Part shown: piece by piece, positions 15,374 to 20,951 of the stretch
How positions within the stretch are numbered: position 1 is the first letter of the stretch
Layout: every line of letters starts with the position of its first letter
From: a virus
IMG/VR virus record: IMGVR_UViG_3300042923_000260
Span: 1-46,849 of that record
Direction: 5' to 3' (one strand)
DNA: 46,849 bases
Position numbers and translations under genes: made by a program
The notes under the pieces: generated by a model
What the model saw: the letters and a program-made list of their open reading frames with translations, nothing else
Databases searched by the model: none
Told to the model about the DNA's origin: nothing

Positions 15374-15607
15374 CTAGGCTGTTTTTTTGTTACTAAGCGT
15401 TTCGCTTAGTTTTTGATCAAAAAAAATCTTTACATCTTCGTTTAATGCTTCAGCGATAAGAAGCAAATCGCTTAGGTACACTCTTCTGCGACCTTTGACG
15501 ATATCGCCATACCAAGCACCAGTCTTACCGCAATAACTGCCGATATGCGTTTTTGTAACACCTCTGCTCTTTCTAACGATTTCAATGTTTTTAATTACAT
15601 AATTCAT
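15374..15607 (-). CDS. Cro-like HTH regulator
   Basis: 77 aa. The helix-turn-helix (VTKTHIGSYCGKTGAWYGDI) is followed by SDLLLIAEALNEDVKIFF. It diverges from the CI-like gene across the operator region and starts the early operon, the place of a Cro protein. Its 3' end contains one full copy of the palindromic operator (15392-15410), which encodes the residues LSETLSN. GGAGG precedes the ATG. The usual Cro role would be to shut down repressor synthesis. Confidence 0.85.
   Translation of the reverse strand: MNYVIKNIEIVRKSRGVTKTHIGSYCGKTGAWYGDIVKGRRRVYLSDLLLIAEALNEDVKIFFDQKLSETLSNKKTA
15392..15410. promoter_or_regulatory. Operator O1 inside the Cro-like gene
   Basis: ACTAAGCGTTTCGCTTAGT is a 19-bp inverted repeat with a TTT centre, perfect on both arms. 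It is the same element as those between the divergent promoters and lies in the 3' end of the Cro-like coding sequence. Confidence 0.8.
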
Positions 15608-15626
15608 GCTATCACCTCCGTTTAAC

Positions 15627-15641
15627 TAAGCGTTTCGCTTA
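15627..15641. promoter_or_regulatory. Operator O2
   Basis: TAAGCGTTTCGCTTA, a perfect copy of the operator. It lies between the predicted start of early transcription and the Cro-like ribosome binding site, so a bound repressor would block elongation or initiation. Confidence 0.85.
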
Positions 15642-15653
15642 ACTTATGTACTA

Positions 15654-15682
15654 AATATAATATATGCGAAACGCTTAGTCAA
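15654..15682 (-). promoter_or_regulatory. Early promoter of the Cro-like gene, overlapping operator O3
   Basis: On the minus strand TTGACT, a 17-bp spacer and TATATT form a near-consensus sigma-A promoter. The spacer contains operator O3 (15663-15677, one mismatch from the perfect copy), so repressor and polymerase would compete directly. Confidence 0.85.
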
Positions 15683-15690
15683 GCTTTTTT

Positions 15691-15742
15691 TGTGCTTATC
15701 GCTTAATTTGTTATGCGTAACGCTCAATATTGGTATATTACT
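15691..15742 (+). promoter_or_regulatory. Repressor promoter region with operators O4 and O5
   Basis: A TATATT box around 15734 lies 28 bp before the CI-like start. O5 (15712-15726, TATGCGTAACGCTCA, three mismatches) overlaps where the -35 would be. A degenerate half-site (ATCGCTTA, 15698-15705) forms O4. The weaker operators on the repressor side fit autoregulation with a lower affinity than at the early promoter. No good -35 box is visible. Confidence 0.55.
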
Positions 15743-15761
15743 AATTGAAAGGAGGAAAATA

Positions 15762-16133
15762 ATGAGCGATTTAGGATCAAGACTAAAAAAGGCAAGGGAA
15801 AATAAACGACTTACTCAAAAAGATGTTGCAGCTAAATTTGGAATCTCCAATGGCGCGATTTCTGGATATGAAAGAAATTACAGAGATCCAGATTCTGATA
15901 CTTTGGCTCAACTTGCAGATTTATATGAGGTTTCATTAGATTGGTTAAAGGGAAGGGACCAAAAAGAGAGCGAATACACGCTCCCTGAAGAAATTATGGT
16001 TCGTATCATTAAAGAGGCCGAAGAAGAATTCAAGGTTAGTTTACGGGACGATCCTGTTGTTGAATCAGCTGTAAGAGAGTTAGTTCAGCATCTTGCAAAG
16101 ATGAAAATGAGCGTGAATAAAAAAAATCAATGA
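15762..16133 (+). CDS. CI-like immunity repressor without a cleavage domain
   Basis: 123 aa from ATG 15762, with a perfect AAAGGAGG. Residues 1-65 are an XRE helix-turn-helix domain (RLTQKDVAAKFGISNGAISG, then SDTLAQLADLYEVSLDWLKG). The rest (about 70-120) is a short helical segment, presumably for oligomerisation. There is no S24/LexA-type peptidase domain, so SOS self-cleavage is not possible. The operators on both sides of its promoter indicate autoregulation and repression of the early operon. Confidence 0.9.
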   Translation: MSDLGSRLKKARENKRLTQKDVAAKFGISNGAISGYERNYRDPDSDTLAQLADLYEVSLDWLKGRDQKESEYTLPEEIMVRIIKEAEEEFKVSLRDDPVVESAVRELVQHLAKMKMSVNKKNQ

Positions 16134-16206
16134 TAGTGTCTTCGTCAATACGCATTCCTTTTATCTCTATTATTTTACCAGCTAATTTTCTTGACAGTTC
16201 GTCCAT
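16036..16206 (-). CDS. 56-aa ORF antisense to the repressor 3' end
   Basis: ATG at 16206 preceded by AAGGAG at 8 bp. The frame runs into the end of the repressor gene on the other strand and stops at 16036. The protein starts MDELSRKLAGKIIEIKGMRI and is helical and plausible, with a possible C-terminal helix ELTLLQLIQQQ. About 98 bp overlap the repressor coding sequence. If transcribed, the RNA would also be antisense to the repressor mRNA. Family not recognised. Confidence 0.4.
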   Translation of the reverse strand: MDELSRKLAGKIIEIKGMRIDEDTIIDFFYSRSFSSLQDAELTLLQLIQQQDRPVN

Positions 16207-16325
16207 GTAAACAACTCCTTAAGAGTTTAATGCAGCGATGTTGATTAAATAATACCACATCTCTGGTATATAAAGAACTTGTGTTCGTATTTTAGATAAA
16301 AAAATATATGATTCGAGGCTCGATC

Positions 16326-16538
16326 ATGGGTTACAGACCTGGTCGATGCCTACTCGCACGAAGGTTAAGAGAGATCGATAAAAATCAGCAATGGCTAAGT
16401 GAAGTTACTGGTATCAGTAAGACACAAATATCCAATTATGCTACAAATTCGCGCTACATGTCCTTGTCTTCAGCAAAGACGATAGCCGTAGCTATCGGAT
16501 GTACAATTGACGATTTGTATGATTTTATTCGCGAGTAG
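16326..16538 (+). CDS. Second XRE-type HTH protein
   Basis: 70 aa from ATG 16326 (GAGG 7 bp upstream; an earlier in-frame ATG at 16308 has no site). The helix-turn-helix is NQQWLSEVTGISKTQISNYA, followed by SSAKTIAVAIGCTIDDLYDF. It is a single-domain Cro/CI protein downstream of the repressor on the same strand and may modulate lysogeny, the integrase or the downstream membrane protein. Confidence 0.8.
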   Translation: MGYRPGRCLLARRLREIDKNQQWLSEVTGISKTQISNYATNSRYMSLSSAKTIAVAIGCTIDDLYDFIRE

Positions 16539-16572
16539 GCTTGGGCGGCATTTGCTGCTCCGACCCGGCTGG

Positions 16573-16594
16573 AAGTATAACAACACGTATACTT
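16573..16594. other. Inverted repeat after the second HTH gene
   Basis: AAGTATA and TATACTT form a 7-bp inverted repeat 8 bp apart, 35 bp after the HTH stop, with no following T-run. It is more likely a protein-binding site than a terminator. The rest of the gap up to 16799 is very AT-rich and shows no gene that I can support. Confidence 0.4.
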
Positions 16595-16799
16595 TGATAT
16601 CTGTTGTACCTTCTGTAAGAAAATATTACCATGTATATATTCGTTAATATAGCGGTAAAGTTTTACACTATTTTAATATATATTGTACGCATACATAATT
16701 TTCACATAGATAGATGACGATAAATAATAATGTGACGTGGTATGACATAGTTCGACAGAAAATCCCGCAGCCGATGTGGATATATTAAGGGGAATATAT

Positions 16800-17249
16800 A
16801 TGTTGATATACTTTTTAGGGTGGGTTATTGGAACTTTTATAGGTTCATTTTTTGTAGTACAGCCACTTATTATTATATTTTTTAGTATCCCTACTACTAT
16901 AAAACTTAGAAATTCAGGTGCTTTAGCGACTAATGTCAGACTAATTACAAGAGATGTTGTATCAATAGTAGTACAAATAGGAATACTTTTACTCATTACT
17001 TGGATAACCAAAATTTCCAGCCACAATTTACTGGTAGGATATTATGTCGGGATAGCAATAATATTATTTTTTGGAATAGGAAAGGTATTCAGAAATAAAA
17101 ATAATGTAGCTGACTATGTAGAAAGAAACATTAAATTTCTACATCCTGATTTTATTAACTCATATGTATTGAATATAACAAGTACTGAGCCTGATTCTGA
17201 ATGGCTAGAAAAGCACTTGAAATTCATTTACGAAAACTCATTAAAATGA
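16800..17249 (+). CDS. Small membrane protein, candidate superinfection-exclusion factor
   Basis: 149 aa from ATG 16800, with AAGGGG upstream (an in-frame GTG at 16776 lacks a site). Three hydrophobic segments are visible: MLIYFLGWVIGTFIGSFFVV, a second at about residues 55-72 (VVSIVVQIGILLLITWI), and a third at about 78-92 (LVGYYVGIAIILFFG). A soluble C-terminal tail of about 55 residues follows. The sequence is markedly AT-rich compared with the phage core. Its place between the repressor and the integrase is typical of lysogeny-expressed exclusion genes. The function is inferred from context only. Confidence 0.7.
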   Translation: MLIYFLGWVIGTFIGSFFVVQPLIIIFFSIPTTIKLRNSGALATNVRLITRDVVSIVVQIGILLLITWITKISSHNLLVGYYVGIAIILFFGIGKVFRNKNNVADYVERNIKFLHPDFINSYVLNITSTEPDSEWLEKHLKFIYENSLK

Positions 17250-17275
17250 TAAGTTTGTATTGAATTATCTATATC

Positions 17276-17304
17276 TTGCTGCATAAAAACCAATGTGTTA
17301 AGAT
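17276..17304 (+). promoter_or_regulatory. Antitoxin RNA promoter, type I TA locus 1
   Basis: TTGCTG, a 17-bp spacer and TAAGAT. The spacer shares the ATAAAAACC block with the promoter of the second locus at 27147-27175, which is TTGCCG-N17-TAAGAT. Strong conservation between the two loci supports function. Confidence 0.75.
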
Positions 17305-17310
17305 AAACTT

Positions 17311-17436
17311 AAATAAAGACGGTCCACCAACCGTCTTCAGCACAAACATCTTGAGTGGAAGCACCTCTCGGATCGTGTTGACCAAAGAAATGACCCTACA
17401 CCCTGGCGGAAACCTATGAGTGGGGTCATTTTCGTT
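17311..17436 (+). ncRNA. Candidate antitoxin RNA of TA locus 1
   Basis: The RNA would start about 7 bp after the TAAGAT box, form a 5' hairpin (GACGGTCCACCAACCGTC) and end at the terminator at 17388-17436. Its last part is antisense to the 3' end of the toxin mRNA, the usual convergent arrangement of txpA/RatA-like type I systems. It could also read through to the second terminator at 17569-17600 and cover the whole toxin gene. Ends are estimated. Confidence 0.6.
17388..17436. terminator. Shared terminator of toxin and antitoxin, locus 1
   Basis: ATGACCC (17390-17396) pairs with GGGTCAT (17423-17429), with further pairing inside, and is followed by TTTTCGTTT on the plus strand. On the minus strand the same stem is followed by TTTCTTT after the toxin stop, so it can serve both RNAs. 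Confidence 0.65.
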
Positions 17437-17506
17437 TATCGATGTAAGTCAGTAACGCTACGAGAAATATCCCGAAGGTTAATAATTCACCGAACGAAAT
17501 GTTCAT
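17426..17506 (-). CDS. Type I toxin, putative holin-like toxin family (locus 1)
   Basis: 26 aa: MNISFGELLTFGIFLVALLT followed by YIDKRK. One membrane helix and a short basic tail are typical of the putative holin-like toxin family (TxpA/BsrG-like), which damages the membrane. The SD is a strong AAAGGGGGTGAGG and lies within a possible hairpin with CCCTCTCC upstream, a known way to limit toxin translation. The promoter lies to the right and the antisense RNA on the other strand, so all parts of a type I toxin-antitoxin unit are present. It lies directly beside the integrase gene. Confidence 0.8.
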   Translation of the reverse strand: MNISFGELLTFGIFLVALLTYIDKRK

Positions 17507-17560
17507 GGCCTCACCCCCTTTCGGAGAGGGCCACCCACACAAGGTGTGTTGTACTCGACT

Positions 17561-17566
17561 ATTATA
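17561..17566 (-). promoter_or_regulatory. -10 box of the toxin promoter, locus 1
   Basis: A perfect TATAAT on the minus strand, 55 bp before the toxin start. The matching element at locus 2 is 27434-27439. No clear -35 box is visible. Confidence 0.55.
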
Positions 17567-17568
17567 TC

Positions 17569-17600
17569 AGACCATGCCTAATTATGGGTATGGTCTTTTT
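17569..17600 (+). terminator. Rho-independent terminator, plus strand
   Basis: AGACCATGCC (17569-17578) pairs with GGTATGGTCT (17587-17596) and is followed by TTTTT. It separates the TA locus from the integrase and would stop the antitoxin RNA or upstream readthrough. Confidence 0.8.
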
Positions 17601-17651
17601 GTTACCCCTACCCTACAATACAGACATAGAGAGATTTAAGGAGTGAATCGT

Positions 17652-19136
17652 GTGAAAGCAGCAATATACATTCGCGTATCTACTGACGAACAAGCCGCTG
17701 AAGGATTCTCGATTGATGCACAGAAGCGCCGGTTACTAGCGTATGCAGATTCACAGGATTGGGAAGTATCAGAGGTATACATAGATGATGGATGGTCTGC
17801 AAAGGACCTGAAGCGCCCGGAGATGCAGCGTATGCTGGGAGACCTGGAGAATCAGCTATTTGATGTGGTATTGGTATATAAGCTAGACCGTATGACACGA
17901 TCCGCCAGTGATTGCGACAACCTGATTAAGATGTTTGAGGCCCACAACGTCAAGTTTCAAAGCTGTACGGAGTCGTTTGAGACACGCACCGCCACAGGTA
18001 GACTATTTATCCGTCTGGTAGCTGACATCGCTCAATGGGAGCGTGAGAACACCGCAGAGCGTGTGCGTATGGGTATGGAGCAAATGGTGCACGAAGGACG
18101 TAGACCAGGAGGACCGATAAACTTCGGGTATGATAAAAATGAGAAAATTGTACAGGAAGAATATACACAAATTAAACTGCTGCGAAACTTTTATATGCAA
18201 GGGCTGGGCTTGAAGGGAGTCGCCACAAAGCTTAATGACATGGGGCTGCTGCGGCGTGGATACAGATGGACCTCATTCAGCGTATGGTACATTTTGGACA
18301 ATCCATACTATGCCGGTAAGCTGCGCTATGGAACAAAGAAATCAAATGGTAAGTATGCGAGTCGCAAAAAAGAAGGCGTTGTGGATCTGACCTTTGCGGA
18401 CGGATCGCAGGAGTTAACTTTCACCTGGGATGAATATCAGGAGCATAAAGAAGAGATGGCAAAAAGATCATTTACAGGTTATTCGAAGGTACGTGAATAC
18501 TGGTTCTCTGGCGTTTTGAAATGTAGCAAATGCGGCGGGAAGATGTCGGGAAGATACCACCAAAACAAGCGTCAGGATGGCAGCTATAATAAAATCATTT
18601 CCTATATATGTTCCGGTAGGCAAACGGGTAAAGGATGTACGATGCCGATGTTCCGGCAGGAACTTGTCGAATCCTTGTTGCTGGAATGGATCGGAGAAAG
18701 GTTATCCACAGATTATTCAGCTATCCGTGAATTAGCAGCTACGGCAGAAGAAGACCCAATGATTGACCTTCGTAAAGATTTGAAGCGCGAGATAGATAAG
18801 GTTCGGGAACGGCGCAAAAAGTGGCAGCGCATGTATGCAGATGATTTGATATCCCAGGAGGAACTCCGGGAACATAATGCAGACGAGAAGCAGAATGAGG
18901 AAATGCTGATGTCCGAACTCGAAAAGATGCCAACGTTCAACGTTGAAGATTTATCAGGACAGAATGAAATGTTATTCGGCTTGCCCGAAGTATGGGGCCA
19001 AATGGATGATGTGGATAAGCATGAAATGATTCTGGATATCTTCAAAGAAATTACGTTATACACACCCCTTGACAAAGCACATGGACGCAAAGGTCAGTTC
19101 ATTCCGGCCTCCATTGAGAGTGTCGTATTTAACTAA
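17652..19136 (+). CDS. Large serine integrase
   Basis: 494 aa from GTG 17652 (GGAG 8 bp upstream; a GTG nine bases earlier is too close to the site). Residues 1-150 are the resolvase catalytic domain: AAIYIRVSTDEQ gives the catalytic serine at residue 10, and YKLDRMTRSASD and a GRLFIRLVADIAQWEREN helix follow. Residues about 160-265 are the recombinase DNA-binding domain. A zinc ribbon (CSKCGG and a later C...C pair) lies at about 295-345. A coiled coil follows (about 375-430). It integrates the phage at attB without host factors; excision would need a directionality factor not recognised here. Confidence 0.96.
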   Translation: MKAAIYIRVSTDEQAAEGFSIDAQKRRLLAYADSQDWEVSEVYIDDGWSAKDLKRPEMQRMLGDLENQLFDVVLVYKLDRMTRSASDCDNLIKMFEAHNVKFQSCTESFETRTATGRLFIRLVADIAQWERENTAERVRMGMEQMVHEGRRPGGPINFGYDKNEKIVQEEYTQIKLLRNFYMQGLGLKGVATKLNDMGLLRRGYRWTSFSVWYILDNPYYAGKLRYGTKKSNGKYASRKKEGVVDLTFADGSQELTFTWDEYQEHKEEMAKRSFTGYSKVREYWFSGVLKCSKCGGKMSGRYHQNKRQDGSYNKIISYICSGRQTGKGCTMPMFRQELVESLLLEWIGERLSTDYSAIRELAATAEEDPMIDLRKDLKREIDKVRERRKKWQRMYADDLISQEELREHNADEKQNEEMLMSELEKMPTFNVEDLSGQNEMLFGLPEVWGQMDDVDKHEMILDIFKEITLYTPLDKAHGRKGQFIPASIESVVFN

Positions 19137-19188
19137 TCGTGTGCGGTTTAGTATCCTCGGTTAACCGTAGATGTTAATCAACACACGA
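19137..19188. other. Candidate attP: 52-bp imperfect inverted repeat
   Basis: Directly after the integrase stop, TCGTGTG (19137-19143) and CACACGA (19182-19188) bound an imperfect palindrome centred on the perfect CGGTTAACCG (19158-19167). Many positions between also match their partners. The length and symmetry fit serine-integrase attP sites, which often lie next to the gene. A drawback is that the exact centre dinucleotide would be TA, which is itself symmetric. It has no T-run, so it is not a standard terminator. Confidence 0.5.
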
Positions 19189-19215
19189 TATGGTGATTTC
19201 CTTCTATATAAATGC

Positions 19216-19244
19216 AAAAAAAGCCCCCCGATTATGGAGGGCTT
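19216..19244 (-). terminator. Terminator at the end of the late operon
   Basis: On the minus strand AGCCCTCC, loop ATAATC, GGGGGGCT, then seven Ts. It follows the holin stop by a few bases and lies between the convergent integrase and late operon. Confidence 0.85.
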
Positions 19245-19249
19245 ACTCG

Positions 19250-19609
19250 TCATGCGGATTTGTTCGGCTGGTTATAATCAAGCACCGCCTTTTCGATCGC
19301 TGCTTTGATTTCCTCTGGTGCGACGCTGATACCAGCATTGTCCAGAAGTTTCGAGGCATAGTTGTAAGCTTCACTTAGTTTGGTTGGACCGCCAAGCGTT
19401 TTGAACTCCTTTTCAGCAAACGCATATGCTTCACTGGCAATCTTGTGTATCAGCTCACGCTCTGCTAGAGAGGTCTTGCTTGCCAACCATACTTTTACCT
19501 TGCGTTGCAGCAATGCCAGCATAGATACGGCTACAGTAGCCACTATGCCTATAAGCGTCACCACGACTGTAGCCACCTGCGGTTGTACTTGATCCCATAC
19601 TTCTTTCAT
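19250..19609 (-). CDS. Phage holin, LLH family
   Basis: 119 aa. One strong membrane helix at residues about 13-35 (VATVVVTLIGIVATVAVSML) follows a short N-terminus, then a basic stretch (RKVKVWLASK). The C-terminal domain (ERELIHKIASEAYAFAEKEF ... LSEAYNYASKLLDNAGI) is typical of the LLH holin superfamily. It would permeabilise the membrane and release the amidase encoded just upstream (3 bp between the genes). It is the last gene of the late operon. Confidence 0.88.
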   Translation of the reverse strand: MKEVWDQVQPQVATVVVTLIGIVATVAVSMLALLQRKVKVWLASKTSLAERELIHKIASEAYAFAEKEFKTLGGPTKLSEAYNYASKLLDNAGISVAPEEIKAAIEKAVLDYNQPNKSA

Positions 19610-19612
19610 TGT

Positions 19613-20473
19613 TTACCCCTCCTTCGGTATAATCAAAACTCGTTTTGGATTGGTCGCATCCGGCTCCATGAACACACTGCGCACTAGGCCAAGGGACATA
19701 AGATCCACAGACCGAATGTAGCTCGTATTGTTGAATATCTTCGTTTCCACCGGTGATCCATTGATTAAGACGGTCTTATTTGAAAATGTCCATTGTAGGA
19801 AACCCAGTACACCTAAAGTTAGTTTAGCTGGCACCCAACTGCGGCCATCGATGATAATCCCAGGCTGTTCAATATCCAATCCTCCAATGCGCACAGCAAC
19901 GGGATTAGTGCTGGATGCTGCGGCTACATAAGGAACACCAAGATACTCACACGCTGCCCGGGCCACAGCTTCAGCATAGCGTTGGATGAAGTCTGCTGAC
20001 ACCAGTATCACTTCCTCTGCTGGATTGCTGAGAAATCCCGGCTCTGCCAGCGCTGCGGACATTTTGGTTTCCCGTGTAACCGCCAAGTTTTTTTTCGTGG
20101 TGCCTCGGTCCTTAAAACCTGTGGACTGGACCAGATACTTTTGTACGATGGTTGCAAGTGTCTCACTGTCTCCAGTTCGTGTATAGTACGTTTCAGTACC
20201 GGTTGATTCTGGTTTCCAACTGTTCACATGAATAGAGATAAATGCGTCTGCCTTGAGTTTATTGGCAAGCTTAGCACGTTCGCTAAGGCCGATGAAAACG
20301 TCTGTATCACGAGTAAGCGTAAGTTCGATATTCGGATTATCCTTCAGCATATCTCTGACCCTCAGCGCCGTTGCAAGGTTGATATCCTTTTCTTTGACAC
20401 CAGTTACGCTTATGGCACCGGAGTCATGTCCGCCGTGTCCGGGGTCTATCAAGAGTTTCTTTTTCTTCGCCAT
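19613..20473 (-). CDS. Endolysin: N-acetylmuramoyl-L-alanine amidase with stalk domain
   Basis: 286 aa from the internal ATG at 20473. Residues 5-180 are an Amidase_3 zinc domain: LLIDPGHGGHDSGA (zinc His), the E of VKEKDINL, FISIHVNSW (zinc His) and AALAEPGFLSNPAEE (catalytic Glu). Residues about 195-286 are a copper-amine-oxidase-N-terminal-like stalk domain (GIIIDGRSWVPAKLTLGVLG, TVLINGSPVE). The domain is common in Paenibacillus cell-surface proteins and is probably the wall-binding part here. The same frame is open to ATG 20821, which would add 116 residues; most of that extension codes better in another frame (see the next entry). Confidence 0.9.
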   Translation of the reverse strand: MAKKKKLLIDPGHGGHDSGAISVTGVKEKDINLATALRVRDMLKDNPNIELTLTRDTDVFIGLSERAKLANKLKADAFISIHVNSWKPESTGTETYYTRTGDSETLATIVQKYLVQSTGFKDRGTTKKNLAVTRETKMSAALAEPGFLSNPAEEVILVSADFIQRYAEAVARAACEYLGVPYVAAASSTNPVAVRIGGLDIEQPGIIIDGRSWVPAKLTLGVLGFLQWTFSNKTVLINGSPVETKIFNNTSYIRSVDLMSLGLVRSVFMEPDATNPKRVLIIPKEG

Positions 20474-20821
20474 CCTGTACCGCCTTTCCGGGTCTATGCC
20501 CTCCTGTGATAATGTCGATGATGTAGTTAAGTTCCTCTGACCCACTCTCGCGGATCGTTTCATACGCCCATACTGCTTCGTTGGCTGCCATTTTCGCCCA
20601 CCTAACAATTCGATTTGGTTGGTTGCCCATCTGCGCCAGTCCTCATTTTCGTCCGCCAAATAGGGGAAATACCCCTGTAGAAACTTGCGGAACATCTTCA
20701 TACCGCTGCGTTTCCCGTATAGGTAAAATAGGTAGAATAAAAGGGCCTCCCATTTGAGGCCCTCCATGTTCTTTAATATGAAGTAAGTCAGGTCATACAG
20801 CGTCTCTAGTATGCTCCACAT
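20424..20821 (-). CDS. Membrane protein split across two frames upstream of the endolysin
   Basis: ATG 20821 has a good AAGGTGG site and starts MWSILETLYDLTYFILKNME with a hydrophobic, aromatic stretch (WEALLFYLFYLYG). This frame stays open into the amidase, but from about 20640 to 20424 coding character (G at first codon positions, natural protein sequence AANEAVWAYETIRESGSEEL) moves to the -1 frame, which opens at ATG 20630 and stops at 20424. Readings: a -1 frameshift near the GCGAAAATGG run (about 20580) giving a protein of about 130 aa; a separate 68-aa protein from ATG 20630; or a 402-aa endolysin fusion. A sequencing indel is also possible. Confidence 0.5.
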
Positions 20822-20951
20822 GTTCCACCACCTTGTATAGCAGCATGTCCTTTACTTCTGGGCCGTACATCTCTTCGATGAATTGTAGGGTGAAATCTGT
20901 CACAGGACTGTCGAAATATTCTGATTCGTCGTATTGGATGAAGTTTTTCAT
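20793..20951 (-). CDS. 52-aa hypothetical protein
   Basis: Its ATG overlaps the TAA of the 1372-aa gene (TAATG junction), so it is translated by coupling. It starts MKNFIQYDESEYFDSPVTDF and continues FIEEMYGPEVKDMLLYKVVE; acidic and helical. It overlaps the start of the next gene by 29 bp. Confidence 0.55.
   Translation of the reverse strand: MKNFIQYDESEYFDSPVTDFTLQFIEEMYGPEVKDMLLYKVVEHVEHTRDAV

Noticed and set aside
16673-17026. 117-aa minus-strand frame opposite the membrane protein
   Set aside because: Mirror of the AT-rich, hydrophobic plus-strand gene; no SD at its start.
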